Shown here in pieces: positions 23,201 through 35,352 of a DNA stretch of 64,000 bases. The notes beneath the pieces are model-generated. The model was not told the origin of the DNA, did no database searches, and was given only the letters and a program-made list of their open reading frames with translations. How positions within the stretch are numbered: the first letter of the stretch is position 1; every line of letters starts with the position of its first letter. The position numbers were made by a program, and so were the translations under genes. Source of the stretch: Platycnemis pennipes (lineage: Eukaryota > Arthropoda > Insecta > Odonata > Platycnemididae); NCBI GenBank assembly GCA_933228895.1, contig OW121847.1, positions 124,352,350 through 124,416,349 of the forward strand. The letters run 5' to 3'.

Positions 23201-24704
23201 GTAAAATTATTGTGATTTTTTTTAGCTCATGGCCTTACCTGAGTGAGAACTTTGTTAGCATTCATCAGTTAGGAGCTCCATTACTAGTATAATAACAGTA
23301 GTGCAATCTGGATGTCAACTTATTAAGTTGGTATGGTTCAATCTCAATATGTGCTAGTTGTTCCATTGATTCCCTCAGACTTACTGTCATTAGTGTGTAT
23401 TAGCTGTGATTGTAAAGTTTTAGACAATTTGTTTGCAAGGATTTATGATTTGCCTGGAGGGATTCTAAGTGGTTGCCTAATTTCTCTTTCTAAGGAGTAT
23501 ACGTACATAGTTATTAGATAACGCATAAGAATCCTAGTTTGAAAGGGCTGAGTAGGGATTAATAACATCAGAACACAATTGATTGTGATAATGATGTTTG
23601 GTTTTCTGTTGCACGTAGAGTGTCTGTTATTTCTTTTGTGTTGTCATTGATATTCATCTGTTGCAAAATCATTGACTGGGGGACATATAAATCCAGTTGA
23701 TGCACCTTATTTGTTAATAAAAAATCCCTTTTATATACATTAAATAATATTAGCAAGTGTATACCTAATAAAGTTTAAAATTCTAGTGAAGAAATTTGGA
23801 GTTGACTGTGTGGGTTTGTATAAAAAGATTGTGGTTTCAATTATGACGTGTCTATTGCAAGGTGTGTAGAATAGGTGGTGGTCTCAGTTGACACGGCCTT
23901 CAGGCATGTTGTCACAGGATTCCTAAGGCAGTGGAGTGTAGAGATGCAGAGATTAGCAGTAACGGAGAATGCGAGTCAAAAAGAAGCTTAGGCATATAAT
24001 AGGTTCGGCATCCCTTAAAGAAATGGCAAAGGAACTAATTTGTCACTAAATGCACTCAAAATGAAATATCATTAAATATTTTCTATGAAGAATTATGGCC
24101 TCATAGTGCCTATAGACTAATGGAATTATTTTTATGTCTAATGTTTATTTCGCCTTCTATGAAACAGAAATAATCAATAATCATTTAGGAATATAATTTA
24201 TTAACCACTGCACAGTATGCTTCTACAATAAATAAATGAAATAATAGGACTTTATGTGTTGATTTCCACCAACTATCATATAACAATAGAGACATTTCAC
24301 TCAGCCTACCCCAAGCAATGTCAATCAAGGTCGTGATACGTGAACAGTGTAGTTGCGTTTCGGTCTTCAAAATTATCTTGCATTATAATACTGGTGCTAA
24401 AAGGGGTATGCATTTGCTACTGACATGTGGGGAATCATGTAACTGTATGTATGTTGGACATTTTGGTTGGAGCTTCAGTGTGAAGAACATTTTAAATCAT
24501 TTATTTTGGTGACAATAAATCTGCCTTTGCTAACCATTTATCTTACCAGCATGTTTTACATTTTGAGCTCAATGTATTCCAGTTTTGTGGTAAGGGACCA
24601 AGATTGAAATTGTTGGAAAATTTTTATATTGTAGCCTATTCGAAGTGTAGTGAAATTGACCTGCTAAATGACATGTAACCACTAATGAATGGGGTTGTTT
24701 AACA

Positions 24705-25225
24705 AAATTTTTTTATTGCTGAATATGATAGTTTGTAAAATAAAAAGACCCATATTTTTCTGTTTTTTGATCCGTCAATTATTTCTCGAGTTATAGGCGT
24801 CGAGAAACTGATGATTTTAACCCTTTTGGAAAAGTGGGTGTGGTGCAACCTCTGATGTTAATCGACTTCGTCCAATCACAACTGAGCCCGCGAAGCTACT
24901 TTGCCTTATCGCAAAAGGGGGGACACAGCTGACTCTGCCAATCGGAGCAGTTACGACAGCATCTGTGCGAGCAGACCTTCCGAGAACCCCCCTCCACTCC
25001 CTCCCCTTACCATAAGAGCAGTCAAGGACGAGAGGAAAATGACGTCAATGTTATCAGAGCAGCTTTTTCGGTGGGCGTTACCTTTTGCTTATTTTAATTT
25101 TTGATTTATGAATGAATGGTTGTGGTTAGAAGATTAATTTTTTCACTAAATTTCTTTTTCGTTTCCATCTAACAATTTCGTGTACAAAATTGCGATTTCA
25201 GTTCCGAGTAAACGCCCTCATTGTC
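24705..25225 (+). repeat. dispersed ~500-bp repeat, copy 2
   Basis: Partner of 19811-20305. It carries an extra block (cactaaatttctttttcgtttc ... gtgtacaaaattg) near its 3' end that is missing from copy 1. Both copies lie in introns of the ARL14EP-like gene. Confidence 0.85.
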
Positions 25226-25297
25226 CCTCTACAATGTATCTTTTCCCCTCCCAAACTTACTTTTCCACATTGTCAAACCATTGTCCCTCCCCTCATC

Positions 25298-25545
25298 ATT
25301 GCGGGTCGGATTGGTGTAGTGATTAGAGTACTGACTTCTCACTCTGAGGGACCAAGTTCGAATTTTGGCAGGTTCAAATATTTTTCATTGTTTAGCCAAC
25401 ACCTGCTCAAGTGCTTTGGGAGAGCTTTGGGACAGCATTCGAGTTCATTACTGCATTTCCTTGGTGCCTCTTGTTGGTTTCTCTCCACCCTTCATTCTCA
25501 TCCTGTTAACTTTCCTCCGGTCAGATGCACCAGTATAGGCTTGTA
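25298..25545 (+). repeat. tRNA-derived SINE, copy 2 (diverged)
   Basis: Box A-like TTGGTGTAGTGATTAGAGTA and box B-like GTTCGAATTTTGG are followed by a body with gttggtttctctccaccctt shared with the 48196 and 59030 copies. The 3' tail module is shortened. Confidence 0.75.
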
Positions 25546-25974
25546 AAAACTGATGAGATAATATCCTGTTGATAATCATGCCACAGTGTCGAAAACTTTC
25601 GGAATCATTAAATATTTGACTAGTACAAGTGTATTTATTCCCATTATGCATATATTCCAATAAGTGTCGTCACATTCAATCCAAGTCAGTGACAATGAAA
25701 TTCACATTAACTTCTTGTAGAAACTGACCCTGAGTTAAAATACTTAGATTTTTCGACACAATTTATTTATTGCAATTAATATTGTTGACAACAATGAAAA
25801 AAAGAAATCCAAGATAACAGAAAAGCAACTATGGAATAGGGTGCTAGGTGGTTATATTTTTTTTTAGCTTTTTTTGCTTCTGTCGCTGTGGCCTTTTGGA
25901 TATTATTTCCCCATTAAGATATTTTATTCATGTTTATAGCCTTTCTAATATTAAATTTTTCAACACCTCACCGG

Positions 25975-26184
25975 TTTCATATTTGCTCTTAGACACTTAG
26001 TTGGAGCTAGGATGCGGCTGGGTGATAAATGATACAACAGCAGGTCCATTGCCCATGCCTATATTCTCCATAGGAGAGCCATACCTCCGGAAGTTACAGT
26101 CGTGGGAGGAGGGGACAGCAGAACAAAACAGTTGAGGGGGGGTTAGCCCAAATGAATATGGTGGCTACTTTAAAATACATCACA
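25975..26184 (-). repeat. 3' LTR of the Ty3/gypsy element
   Basis: This 210-bp sequence recurs as 32628-32672 joined to 40750-40941. On the minus strand it starts TGTGATG and is preceded directly by a polypurine tract (GGCAGAGAGAGGG, 26185-26197), as expected at the 3' LTR. It is flanked on the left by ACCGG, which matches ACTGG (40942-40946) at the other end in four of five bases. Confidence 0.8.
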
Positions 26185-26385
26185 CCCTCTCTCTGCCAAA
26201 AAAAGCTTTACATGCAGAAAAATGAATCCTGACATTTCAAACAATCAAAATTACACAGAGATTGATATGCTCTTAAGGTAACACAATAAAATAACTCAAG
26301 ATACCAAATTGTGGCTAATAAAAGATTACTTGTTTAACTGAAAATCAAAATATCTCTTTGATAAAACATGTTGTCTCTGAGAATG

Positions 26386-28270
26386 TCATAATTGTGGTGT
26401 CAGTGGTGGCTTTGGGGTCTGAGACGGAGGAATCGCTCTTTGATGCACTGGGGGAGTACTCAGTGTGTCAGTATCAGCCCTTCTCTTTTCATCTTGTGTC
26501 ACTGGTAGCATTCGTACAGAGGTAGGTGCCTCTAACACCATTGGTGGTGACAACACAGGTGGTGGGGGAGGCACACCTTCTAAAGGGGATTTCACTAAGT
26601 TAACAACTTCAGCCACACAATCAGGCAAGGGTAAGCGAGACAGTGCATCTGCAGCACCCATCAACTTTTCCTATACTCAGTATCAAAAAGATATGCACCC
26701 AGAGTTGATGCCCATCTTTTAACACGTGAAGCTGCTATAGTGAGTAAACCCTTATCGGGGGACAAAATAAATTTTAGTGGGTGATTGTCAGTGACTAAAA
26801 TAAAGCGTCTTCCTGACAAATATTTATCCCATTTAATAACAGCTGTAACTATTGCAAGAGCCTCTTTTTTGGTTTTACTGTATTCCTGTTGAACAGGTGT
26901 CAGTGAGTTTGAGCAGAAAAAATTGGACGCTCTATCTTTCCTTCTCTATGGCTCAAAACAGCCAAAATTCCATATGGCGATGCATCTGTGGTTAAAACCA
27001 GAGTTTTCTTAGAGTCATAATGTGCTAGCACCTTGTTAGTACACAACAATACTCTACTGTGGTCAAAACCAGTCTGACAATCTTCTGACCATACCCATGG
27101 AGTCTCTCTGTTCAATAGTGCATTTAAAGGTGCTAACAAAGTACTTAGATCAGGTAGAAATTTTCTGTAAAAATTAATTATACCCAAAAATGATTTAGTT
27201 CTGAGACGTTCTCAGGTTCTCTACATTTCAAAATTGCTCTAACTGCGGTATCCAAGGTATGAATTCCTTGTTTACTAATCTTGTGCCCTAAGTAAACTAC
27301 TGATTTTTGGGCCCATTGGCACTTGTTTTCATTAATCCTTACATTCTGCTCATTTAATCTTTTTAAAACCTCCTTTCTCCTTACACATTCCTGTCTTGAT
27401 CCTTTATAATCACATCATCCAAGTAAGCATAGGTACCTGGTAAGTCTTTTAGCATTACATCCATCATTTGTTGGAAGAGTGCAGGTGAACTAGCTAACCC
27501 ATATGGTAGGTGCTTGTATTTCAAAAACCCAATACATGTATTTACTGTTAAAATTTCTTGAGAATCTGGGGTTACTTCCATTTGGAGATAAGCTTCACTC
27601 AGTTCAATTACAGTAAAATAAGCACCTCCAGATACTTTAGCAAATAATTCATCTGTCTTATGTAAGGGATAATAATCAATGTCCAGCTGTGGATTCCCAG
27701 CTCTCTTAAAATCTATAACATTTCTAAATTTTCAATTGTCTTTGGGAATGCTAAACATGGGTGAAGCCCACTTAGGTCTTGTTATTAATTCAGAAATACC
27801 CAACTTCGCCTCTTCCTTAAATTGCTTTTCCACTTGTTCTTTTATTCCAAAGGGGACCGTGTATTCTCTGCAAATTACTGGCACTGCATCTCTCTTTAAA
27901 ACTATCTGAGCTTTAAAGTTCTTGATACTACTAGACCTATCTTTGTCAAAGCACTTTGGATAGTCTTTTTTCCATTGGTTTAGCAGTCTCATCTCACTTT
28001 CCTCACTAGTACTGACCTTTCCAACTTCTCCAACAATTATACTTCTCCACACAGGCCAAAATAAATTCAACCACTCTCTCCCTAACTGTGGTACAAATTT
28101 ATGATCACTATTACAAATGATCAGGCTCATTTCTTTTGATTCATTATCACCCAGTACCTTTACTCTAACTTTGGCTTCACCTACAATTAGGAGTTTGTCA
28201 CCAGATGCAGATAATAATTCTTTATTACTCTTGTTTACTTTAACTTTAGGGAACAATTTCTCAAATTAAC
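26386..28270 (-). pseudogene. pol: Ty3/gypsy pol, protease-RT-RNase H part
   Basis: Minus-strand frames give, in order: the protease C-terminal part with LGREWLNL (28256 downward); RT N-terminal with a WASPMFSIPK block; a TGA at the end of that frame; RT core with LPYGLASSPALFQ and the YLDD active site (27381-27581); a frameshift; then GIINFYRKFLPDLS and the RNase H start TTDASPYG (26900-27187). RNase H then decays. ADALSRLP appears at about 26640, followed by Pro-rich sequence and a stop. No integrase HHCC or DDE region follows before the polypurine tract. The closest familiar type is the gypsy group often annotated K02A2.6-like. It is dead: stops, shifts and a missing integrase. Confidence 0.85.
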
Positions 28271-29068
28271 TTAAGGAGGCTCCACCGAATTATGAAGTAG
28301 ATGTCATTTTTGTGAAAACTTTAGGGGACAATTTTTTGGCCCTTCTATCGATTGGCAATAAAATAATGAGGCCTTTCCATAATATATTTGAAGAAAAAAG
28401 ATGTTGAAAATCAGCTATTTTATGTGGTTATACGGCAGAGCATGGCTCTTGCAATAAATTTGGTGAATTAATAATGTAAAGAGAAATGTCATAAGATGCT
28501 CAATTTTATGTAGAATTTAGCATTGTAAAAAAGTGCTCGCTTTACCACATTTGTTTAATTGATAGTAATAAATGTTTGCTCGAAAAAAAGCAGAAAACCC
28601 TTAGTTACATGAAAGTGGTGCTACAGTATGTTGTTATCATTGGCAACGGTACTTGTGACGGAACGTGCTTAGAAGCGTATTTACTAAATTAAGAAATATA
28701 CCTTACCAAGGTCCTTCTTATATTTTTTTATGTAATTTAAATATTTCATTGGTTATTGACATGGTGTAATTAATACCAATGCTTCCAAATAGTAGCAGCA
28801 TCATTGTTGCCAAATGGTTTTTAAAATATCAATATCAATAAAATTCAAAACAAAGAGTTGTATTTAGAAAATATTTAACCTATTTTAGAATACGCTTTAG
28901 CGGGATTGAGCATGTATTCTCACTTTATAAATTAAACGTGGCAACAACACTTCAGTCATGTTCCGAAGTCAAAATGAGTTAAAAGAGCTTGTAAAAAATA
29001 GAATGCAACTACAATACACTATATAATAGCATACTCATATAATTATTGTGTATATTATCACCCTATAG

Positions 29069-31171
29069 TAGTGATGGACAGATCCAGGTTTTTTGTCGGA
29101 TTTGGATCCGAAACCTGATCCTTGCCTGGGTTTTGGATCTTTATCTCGGTTTCGGATCCTTAGTTTCAGATACCCGATTGTGAATTTCATTCATTTTCTA
29201 ATCCTAGATTTTTAATAAATATATAAATACAGCAACAATAGAATTACCAAAAAACAAGTAAATTTATTGTAGATAAAATCAGCTTCCTATCATCTATGTG
29301 GATAATATTTTCCTTGATCAAGATTTACGGATGCAATATAATAATATCTTATTACTTCTAATATAAAGATCACCTTCCTTATGATATATTCATCAAGCAA
29401 TACATTTTTGAAACCTGTACAACTTCTTTAGAGTGCAGTTAAAAGAACCATTATAAGTTCATTTTCATTAATAAAAGAATTATTTTCCAATTATTAATCA
29501 AATCCTTGAATGATTTCAAATTCTTTTTTGGAAGCAAAAAAAATTTTTCATGCAGCCAAGAGATCCCATTTATGGAATATCCGGAGATTCCATTTTTAAG
29601 ACAAAAAAATTATTATAGAATATTTCAAGCTGCTAAACTAGTAATTTTGCAATGTCTTATTAATAATAACCTTTGAAATCAAATTTGAGAATTTTATACT
29701 CCTAAGGAAAGGTTGTGTTACTCTGATCTTGAAATGAGATTAGCCTTTCTTCATGCTACTATAAGCAAAATTTAAATAAAGTCTCGGATTTTTTCTCGAT
29801 TGGCCCGGGTTTGCAAGAAATAAGTAGAATGACATGTGGGGAGCATGTATTCTCCAAAGTCAGGTAAGCCGACAATAGCAGAGTGGGGCAGTGGACTGCA
29901 GGTAATGAGTTTCGATTCTTATCGCTGTTTAAAATTTTTCTTTCAGCCATTATATCAAAAACTTTATCATCCTTCATTTCCAACCTTTGTGTGTGGATAC
30001 TGACTTTTTTGTACATCTATCGTTTAAATTAGATTTACAAATGCGTCACTCAAAAATACATCGTAAAGTTAACATAATGATTCCACGATTTAATTCTGCA
30101 ATAAAATTTATTTCCAATCATTTCACTAACGCCAAATTTTGTTTTTTTAAAATTATAAATTGACCTGAAATTTCTGATAATCGACTTTTTTAACTGCCTA
30201 CTTGCATTGCCCTAGGAATACAGCATAGCCTGTATTTATAGGGTAGCTCTAGGCAGTGTTAAGGATCGAACTCGTGACCGGCAGTACACTAGTCCTCATT
30301 TTTAACAACTACGCTATCATAGGTTCACGGGAATCTGGCGAATGTAGGCGACCTGCGTGACATTCGGTTTATTTTTTTTTCTCGCGCACCCGGGCCTCTG
30401 GAGAAAGAAGTCACGACGAGTATTTTTTTATTGTGCTTTTGTGGCACAGAAAAAATCTCATTTCGTGACCAAGTTACACAACCTCTCCTTGTCAGTATCT
30501 ACCATACGTACATTCCATTCGCGGGGCGCATCGATCACTAAGCCGAGAAATTTAAAATCTCCGATCCGGATCTGAATTTTTACTGTCTTCGGATATGATT
30601 TCAGTAGCAAATGAAATGAAAGACCCGTGGATCCGATCCGATCATCCTTAATTTATTAATGGTACATTTGTAAATCTAATTTGAACAACAAAAGTATAAT
30701 AAAGTGAGTACTCAGATGTAATGGTTTGAAATTGAAGATGATAACATTTTCGATGCAATGACTGAAAGAAAAATTAAACTGCGATAGGGATCGAACTTCG
30801 CACAGTACACTAGCTCTCGTTGTCCGCATGATCCCGGTGAATGTAGGCTACCCGCGTGCCATCCCACGTATTTTTTCCCGCGATACCGGGGCAATGGGGG
30901 AAAAAAAGTCATATTTCTTTTTTTTACTTCTCGTTGCACGGGAACATTTTCATCTAATTTCGTGACCTGAGTTACACATCCTCATCTTGTCACTATCTAC
31001 CGCACCTACATTCCATTCACGGGGCACTTCGATTGCTAAGCCGCGAAAATTTAAAATCTACGATCCGGATCCGATTTTACATCTGGTCTTTGGATCCGGA
31101 ACCGAGTGAAATGAAAGATCCGCGGATCTTTCCGGCGTTTGGGTCCGACGTCTCCTATCCGGCCATCATTA
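29069..31171. mobile_element. hAT-like element with CCCTATAG duplication
   Basis: A perfect 8-bp duplication CCCTATAG flanks it (29061-29068 and 31172-31179). The ends are TAGTGATGGACAGATCC and, inward from the right, TAATGATGGCCGGATAGG, a hAT-like TAGTGATGG terminus. GGATCC/GATCCG motifs are dense near both ends. Two internal blocks (about 30300-30650 and 30815-31135) are diverged copies of each other, so the element has an internal duplication or was invaded by its own relative. No transposase frame. Confidence 0.8.
30240..30325 (-). repeat. tRNA-like module inside the hAT-like element
   Basis: Read on the minus strand: CCTATGATAGCGTAGTTGTT (box A-like), then about 30 nt, then GAGTTCGATCC (box B). 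This resembles the head of a tRNA-derived SINE. A degraded second copy (GATCGAACTTCGC...) lies near 30790 in the duplicated block. It does not fold as a complete tRNA. Confidence 0.5.
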
Positions 31172-31279
31172 CCCTATAGATGATTTTCCATATGGGTGTT
31201 TTTCTGGATCGGTATTTATTCATTAAATAACATAGCTCTTTTACGGGATTTTGAATCGTGGAGTCACGGTGGAACCTCC

Positions 31280-31430
31280 TTAAATGAATTAGAGATCTCA
31301 GTGTTCTTGTATCAACCTCCATCTGGACAGATACATTTTCAATAATAATTTCACAGTATAAAGGTTTGTTGTTACTTTGGTAACTTACTTTGTCAGTTTG
31401 ATCTCTCATTATCATCTCTCATCAGTATTT
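31280..31430 (-). pseudogene. pol: Ty3/gypsy protease, N-terminal part, cut by insertion
   Basis: The minus frame reads IIIENVSVQMEVDT then RTLRSLI, the family's flap and active-site lead-in. The Gly expected after the catalytic DT is Arg here. The frame stops at the TTAA junction of the element at 28275-31279; the same protein resumes on the far side as FEKLFPKVKV. Confidence 0.7.
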
Positions 31431-31439
31431 TGACCATTT

Positions 31440-32600
31440 TCTTTAACCTCTAGGCAACCTTTTTCACTCAGCTTGGTACCTGTTAAACTCTCTTCACATA
31501 GAGTCCATGTAATGAATTTGTAATATCTGTCTCAAAAGGAATGGCACTATTTTGTGACTCAGCTGTACTTGTTACAACTCTGTCTCACTCAGACCCTTTT
31601 CTCTCATTTACCTTCTTACTATACTGCCTTGGACGGTATTGATTTGAATGTCCCTCTTGATTACCTGATTTTTGGTTCTGCAAGCAGTCCTTAGCAAAAT
31701 GCCTAGGCTGATGACAAATATAACACAGTCAGAGGGGGTACCTGCTTGGAAATGGTTGACGTCTGGGATATTGTTGATGAGCTTGACTGCAGCTTAGCTG
31801 TGGTTCACCCCAGGATGGCAGGCTGCTTTGGAAGTTCTGGTCCGGACCTCATCCTCTGCCTCTGAGTGGATATCCACGCTGATCTCTGTTGGTCCTGGAA
31901 TGGTTGCCTCTTCCTTGATAGAATACTTTATTGACCTCTTCTGTGTCTATACTTGATTTTTCATCTTCTGCACCGCTCTTATGGTCAACCGCCTCCCTCA
32001 TTTGTCTGATCGCTTCCTTTGTATGCTCCTTCTCCTCCGCAGAAATAGCAGCAGCCACAGCATCGTCATAAATCATAGACAGTTTTCCGTCATAAAGCGC
32101 ATAAAAACAGCACTGGATATGACTCCTGTCTTGAGTCTTTCAAGGAGATGTGTGTTTAATGTCACCCAAAAATCACAGCGCAAAGCTAACAGCTGGATTG
32201 CCTGCACATAGTCAGCAATCGACTCTCCTTTTTGCTGGAACCTTGACATAAACTAGGACCTGGCTGATTCACTCGTCTTGGTGCTCTTGTAAACATGACG
32301 TAGAGTGCACAAGGACATATGCACCGTTGTTTCCATAGGCATCGCGGGCAACAGTGTTCTTTGGAGAGCACCATACGCTTCAGGGCCAAGTTCTACTATG
32401 AGAAATGCTCTTTGTTGAATATCTCTGGCGACCGCTTCATTGAATGCACGTATAGTGGCAGTTCAACATCAGTGAGGCCTTGTATCTATCGATCCAGCAT
32501 TTGATATCTTCTGTTTTACGTAAATAATGCCCAACGTGGGAGCTCATGATGAAACCTGTGTATGTATGAAGTCACTAAGTCAATTCACACAGTTTACCAT
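31440..32600 (-). pseudogene. gag: Ty3/gypsy gag with CCHC zinc knuckle
   Basis: The minus-strand gag is broken by several frameshifts and stops. A capsid-like block FMSRFQQKGESIADYVQAIQ lies at about 32190-32250, a linker at 31849-32076, and a perfect CX2CX4HX4C knuckle (CYICHQPRHFAKDC) at about 31690-31735. The right neighbour is the 5' LTR at 32628. A TGGCGATGAGG sequence just inside that LTR is a possible primer-binding site. Confidence 0.8.
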
Positions 32601-32627
32601 GAAACAAAATCACTTCCTCATCGCCAT

Positions 32628-32672
32628 TTTCATATTTGCTCTTACAATTAGACACTTGATTGGAGCTAGGAT
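32628..32672 (-). repeat. 5' LTR of gypsy, left fragment
   Basis: Matches the left end of the 25975-26184 LTR (TTTCATATTTGCTCTTA ... GGAGCTAGGAT). It is interrupted at GCTAGGAT by the hAT-like element and resumes at 40750. Confidence 0.8.
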
Positions 32673-33420
32673 CAGGGTGTCTACCAGTCGGGAAAAGTCG
32701 GGAATTTATTAACGTCGGGAAAAAATCTGGAAAAGGTCGGGAATTCGCTGAAAAATAATAAAAAATCGGGAAAAATGGCTGCTTGCAAATCGTCAGGATA
32801 AAAATTGGAACTGCAGACATAGCATTACGAAATGAGATATTGTTTCCTTTTTTTCTTTATTTGTCATTATCAAAGAGGTGTTATTTTAAACCTCTCTGGT
32901 CAGTATTTGTGAGTTCGTGATTTTCGTCGTTCGATTGCACTAGACATGGGCACCGTTTCATGCATGCCGCCGCGTGACAAATCGGCTTGGTCGGTTGCAG
33001 GTTGAATATCGTATACTTCCCTCCTGCCCATGAATGCTATCTCGAAAGAATGACCTTGACCGTGGTTATTACAACGCTCACAAAGATTCAGGCGATCCAT
33101 GGATCGTACCCTAGTACGATTGTGACATTTTGCGTTTTGCCATGCCTCTGAGGGTGTAACTCGATTAAATTCCACTAGAAATATACTTAAACCATCGCGT
33201 CCTAAGTTTCTATGCTGCGCATCATAATAATCGGGTGGGATTAATTAACTTTACTGTGGAATTGGAATATTTTCTTTGTCTCATCCATTCAGTAAAGCTT
33301 ACAGTTGGCCATTTTGTTATTAGCATTTCCCATTGAATTGTGTTGCTTTTATACGCAAGCATAACGTCTTCGTGAAAGAACAGAGATCAGCCCTGGAAAG
33401 TAAAAACATTATATTACGTT

Positions 33421-33647
33421 TTGGTGTTTTCCCGGCGGATTAGATGAGTGAAAGTTTCTCGGGTCTTCCACCGAGTCAAAGGCTCCATCTCTGCCGATGT
33501 TTCCGAAAACGACTCGTTTTCCATCTTCAGGGACGTGAAGATGTCCCTGGCTCACAGCCCTGAAGATGGAAAACGAGTCGTTTTTCGAAACGTAGGCAGA
33601 GGTGAAGCCTTTGTCCCGGCGGAAGACCCGAGAAACTTTCACTCATC
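33421..33647. mobile_element. Penelope-like inverted dimer with 10-bp target duplication
   Basis: Perfect direct repeats ATATTACGTT flank it (33411-33420 and 33648-33657). The body is two inverted arms of about 100 bp each (33442-33530 and 33558-33647) around a GGGAC...GTCCC centre. Each arm carries CTGAAGATGGAAAACGAGTC followed by a GAAAC box: plus copy 33560-33591, minus copy 33530-33500. CTGAnGA ... GAAA is the conserved core of hammerhead ribozymes, which occur in Penelope-like element termini; stem II (GAAAACG/CGTTTTC) is visible. The minus copy has GGAAAC for CGAAAC, so it may be inactive. Confidence 0.55.
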
Positions 33648-34848
33648 ATATTACGTTGTCGCCGACGACGAATTTATCGTTAGCTCCTGGATGATATACT
33701 ACTGGAGAACTCGCCATTTGCCGGCTAGTGCGGTGAAATGTCTTTGCTATTCATCTGATGGCGAGCTTGCTAGCTCGAAAGCCGCCGGAAGGTCTAGTTC
33801 ATCTGTCGGCATGCGCGAGTTTGCAACAAAATCGTTCGTTTTTACTGGAGAACTCGGCATTCGCCAGCTCGATTTGAGTTGGTTCGTCAGTCTTCGAGTT
33901 GGTGTGTGCTCAAGAGGTGCCTTTGGTTGGACTGGCGACGGACATCATTTCATTCAAAGGCTCCTTTCACACGGAACGGCGCGAACCCGACCGCCGTGTA
34001 CGGCGCACAGTGGTGCAGGATCCCTAATACTTCGTATTTATGAGTCTAGAAAAACTTTCTATATAGGGTTTTTGTGCATATACGTTAGATGCACCGATTG
34101 ACAAATTCAAAACCATCTTAAGTAAGGACATATCGCTGTTGCTACTCCTCTAGTAGATAAGATAAAATGTTGCACTGGTAACAAGTGCATCATATGAAAA
34201 GGAGCAGGCACAGCTTCACCTTCAATTCTCTCTAATATAACATGTATTGCCCCGATTCTTGTTCTGAAAAATGGGTTTTGTAACAGAAGGAGAGTGTTAT
34301 TTAACTGTTTATTAATATATTGCAAAAATAATTTGCAAAATTATTTTTTTACATAATTCCTTGTACAAAAATAAAGAAATTTTTTTTGAAAATTCACTTT
34401 CATATTTTTGCAAAATACATAATTTGTGAAAATATTAACATCGAATTTGTGTTCAGAGATCGCGAAAACCTTTGTGCTATAATTTTGAATGAAACGAGAA
34501 TTTTGAGTTTGTGTAAATCCAAGTAAGTACTTAATAAAAATATTGCAAATACTTTTGTGAAAAAAGTAATTAGCAAAAATATGAAGATCAAATTAGCATT
34601 CAGCGACTGAGAAAACGTATATTTGTTCACATTAATCGTGATGTTTTAAATAAGATTTAATTTAAGTAAAAAAATTGCAAAACTTTTTGAGAAAAAATTA
34701 GTTTACAAAAGTTTTGAATCTAAATTCATATTGGGATTTTAAGTCAAAGAGGGTGGCACCTAGCGGTTGGTTTCGGAACTACGGAGAGGAGGACCGGCGA
34801 CGAGGGCAACACACAGTAATTTGGAAGATTGGATCAGTGAGTTTGGCA

Positions 34849-35159
34849 ATGACGAGCTCTGTGTTAGAATTAAGCGATATATTTAACTATATAGGAGATT
34901 TTAAAAGACCTTTTGTGGAAGGAGATGCCTTGCTAAAAGCCAACCATGTTGTTGAATTAGGGGTCATTAAAAACAACAGCAGTTGTGTTCACGTCATGGC
35001 TCTTTGTTTACAAACTTCTAATGTCAATGGGAAGCCGCATGAAATTCATATTATTATTCGGGAAGAAGACGACGTGAAGAAAATCCAAGGCACTTGCTCC
35101 TGTAAAGCGGGAACGGGAAGGTGTAAGCATGTAACAGCTGTGTGTCTCCAACTGAGCAG
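34849..35159 (+). CDS. transposon SWIM-domain protein, exon 1
   Basis: First exon of a 188-aa protein (34849-35159, 35353-35561, 35722-35768). The ATG at 34849 opens MTSSVLELSDIFNYIGDF. A SWIM zinc finger lies at residues 83-94 (CSCKAGTGRCKH; Cys83, Cys85, Cys92, His94). It ends CLQLS plus two bases of an Arg codon at donor gtaaga. In ISL2EU-type transposons such proteins accompany the transposase and often carry a YqaJ-type nuclease domain. None is visible here, so this is either a natural short form or a C-terminal truncation. The frame is open further upstream to 34714 but without an ATG. Confidence 0.7.
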
Positions 35160-35352
35160 GTAAGAATCATAATTTTGTCTCCTTTTATATCTTGAGAAAT
35201 AACCGATAAACCTAAATAAAACTACCCTTGGTAAAATATCCGTTCAAGCGTCCGTCTCTAAAACGTTGTGAAATACGTAAATACGACGTGTGGGCGGCTC
35301 AGACCTTGGTATGTTAAGATGAACAAATAGTGTGTGTCATTTATAATTATAG

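Larger units (their letters stand above)
28275..31279. mobile_element. TTAA-flanked DNA transposon inside gypsy protease
   Basis: Flanked by TTAA at 28271-28274 and 31280-31283. The inverted ends are GGAGGCTCCACCG and, read inward from the right, GGAGGTTCCACCG (12 of 13). TTAA duplications are typical of piggyBac and Kolobok elements; the GG-start leans to Kolobok. No transposase frame remains. Most of its length is the nested element at 29069-31171, so its own sequence is about 0.9 kb. Confidence 0.75.

Noticed and set aside
33448..34101. 217-codon plus-strand frame and near-identical antisense frame at 33409-33642
   Set aside because: The similarity of the two products is explained by the inverted arms of the Penelope-type dimer; the frame crosses the insertion boundary and the transposon end, so it is chimeric.
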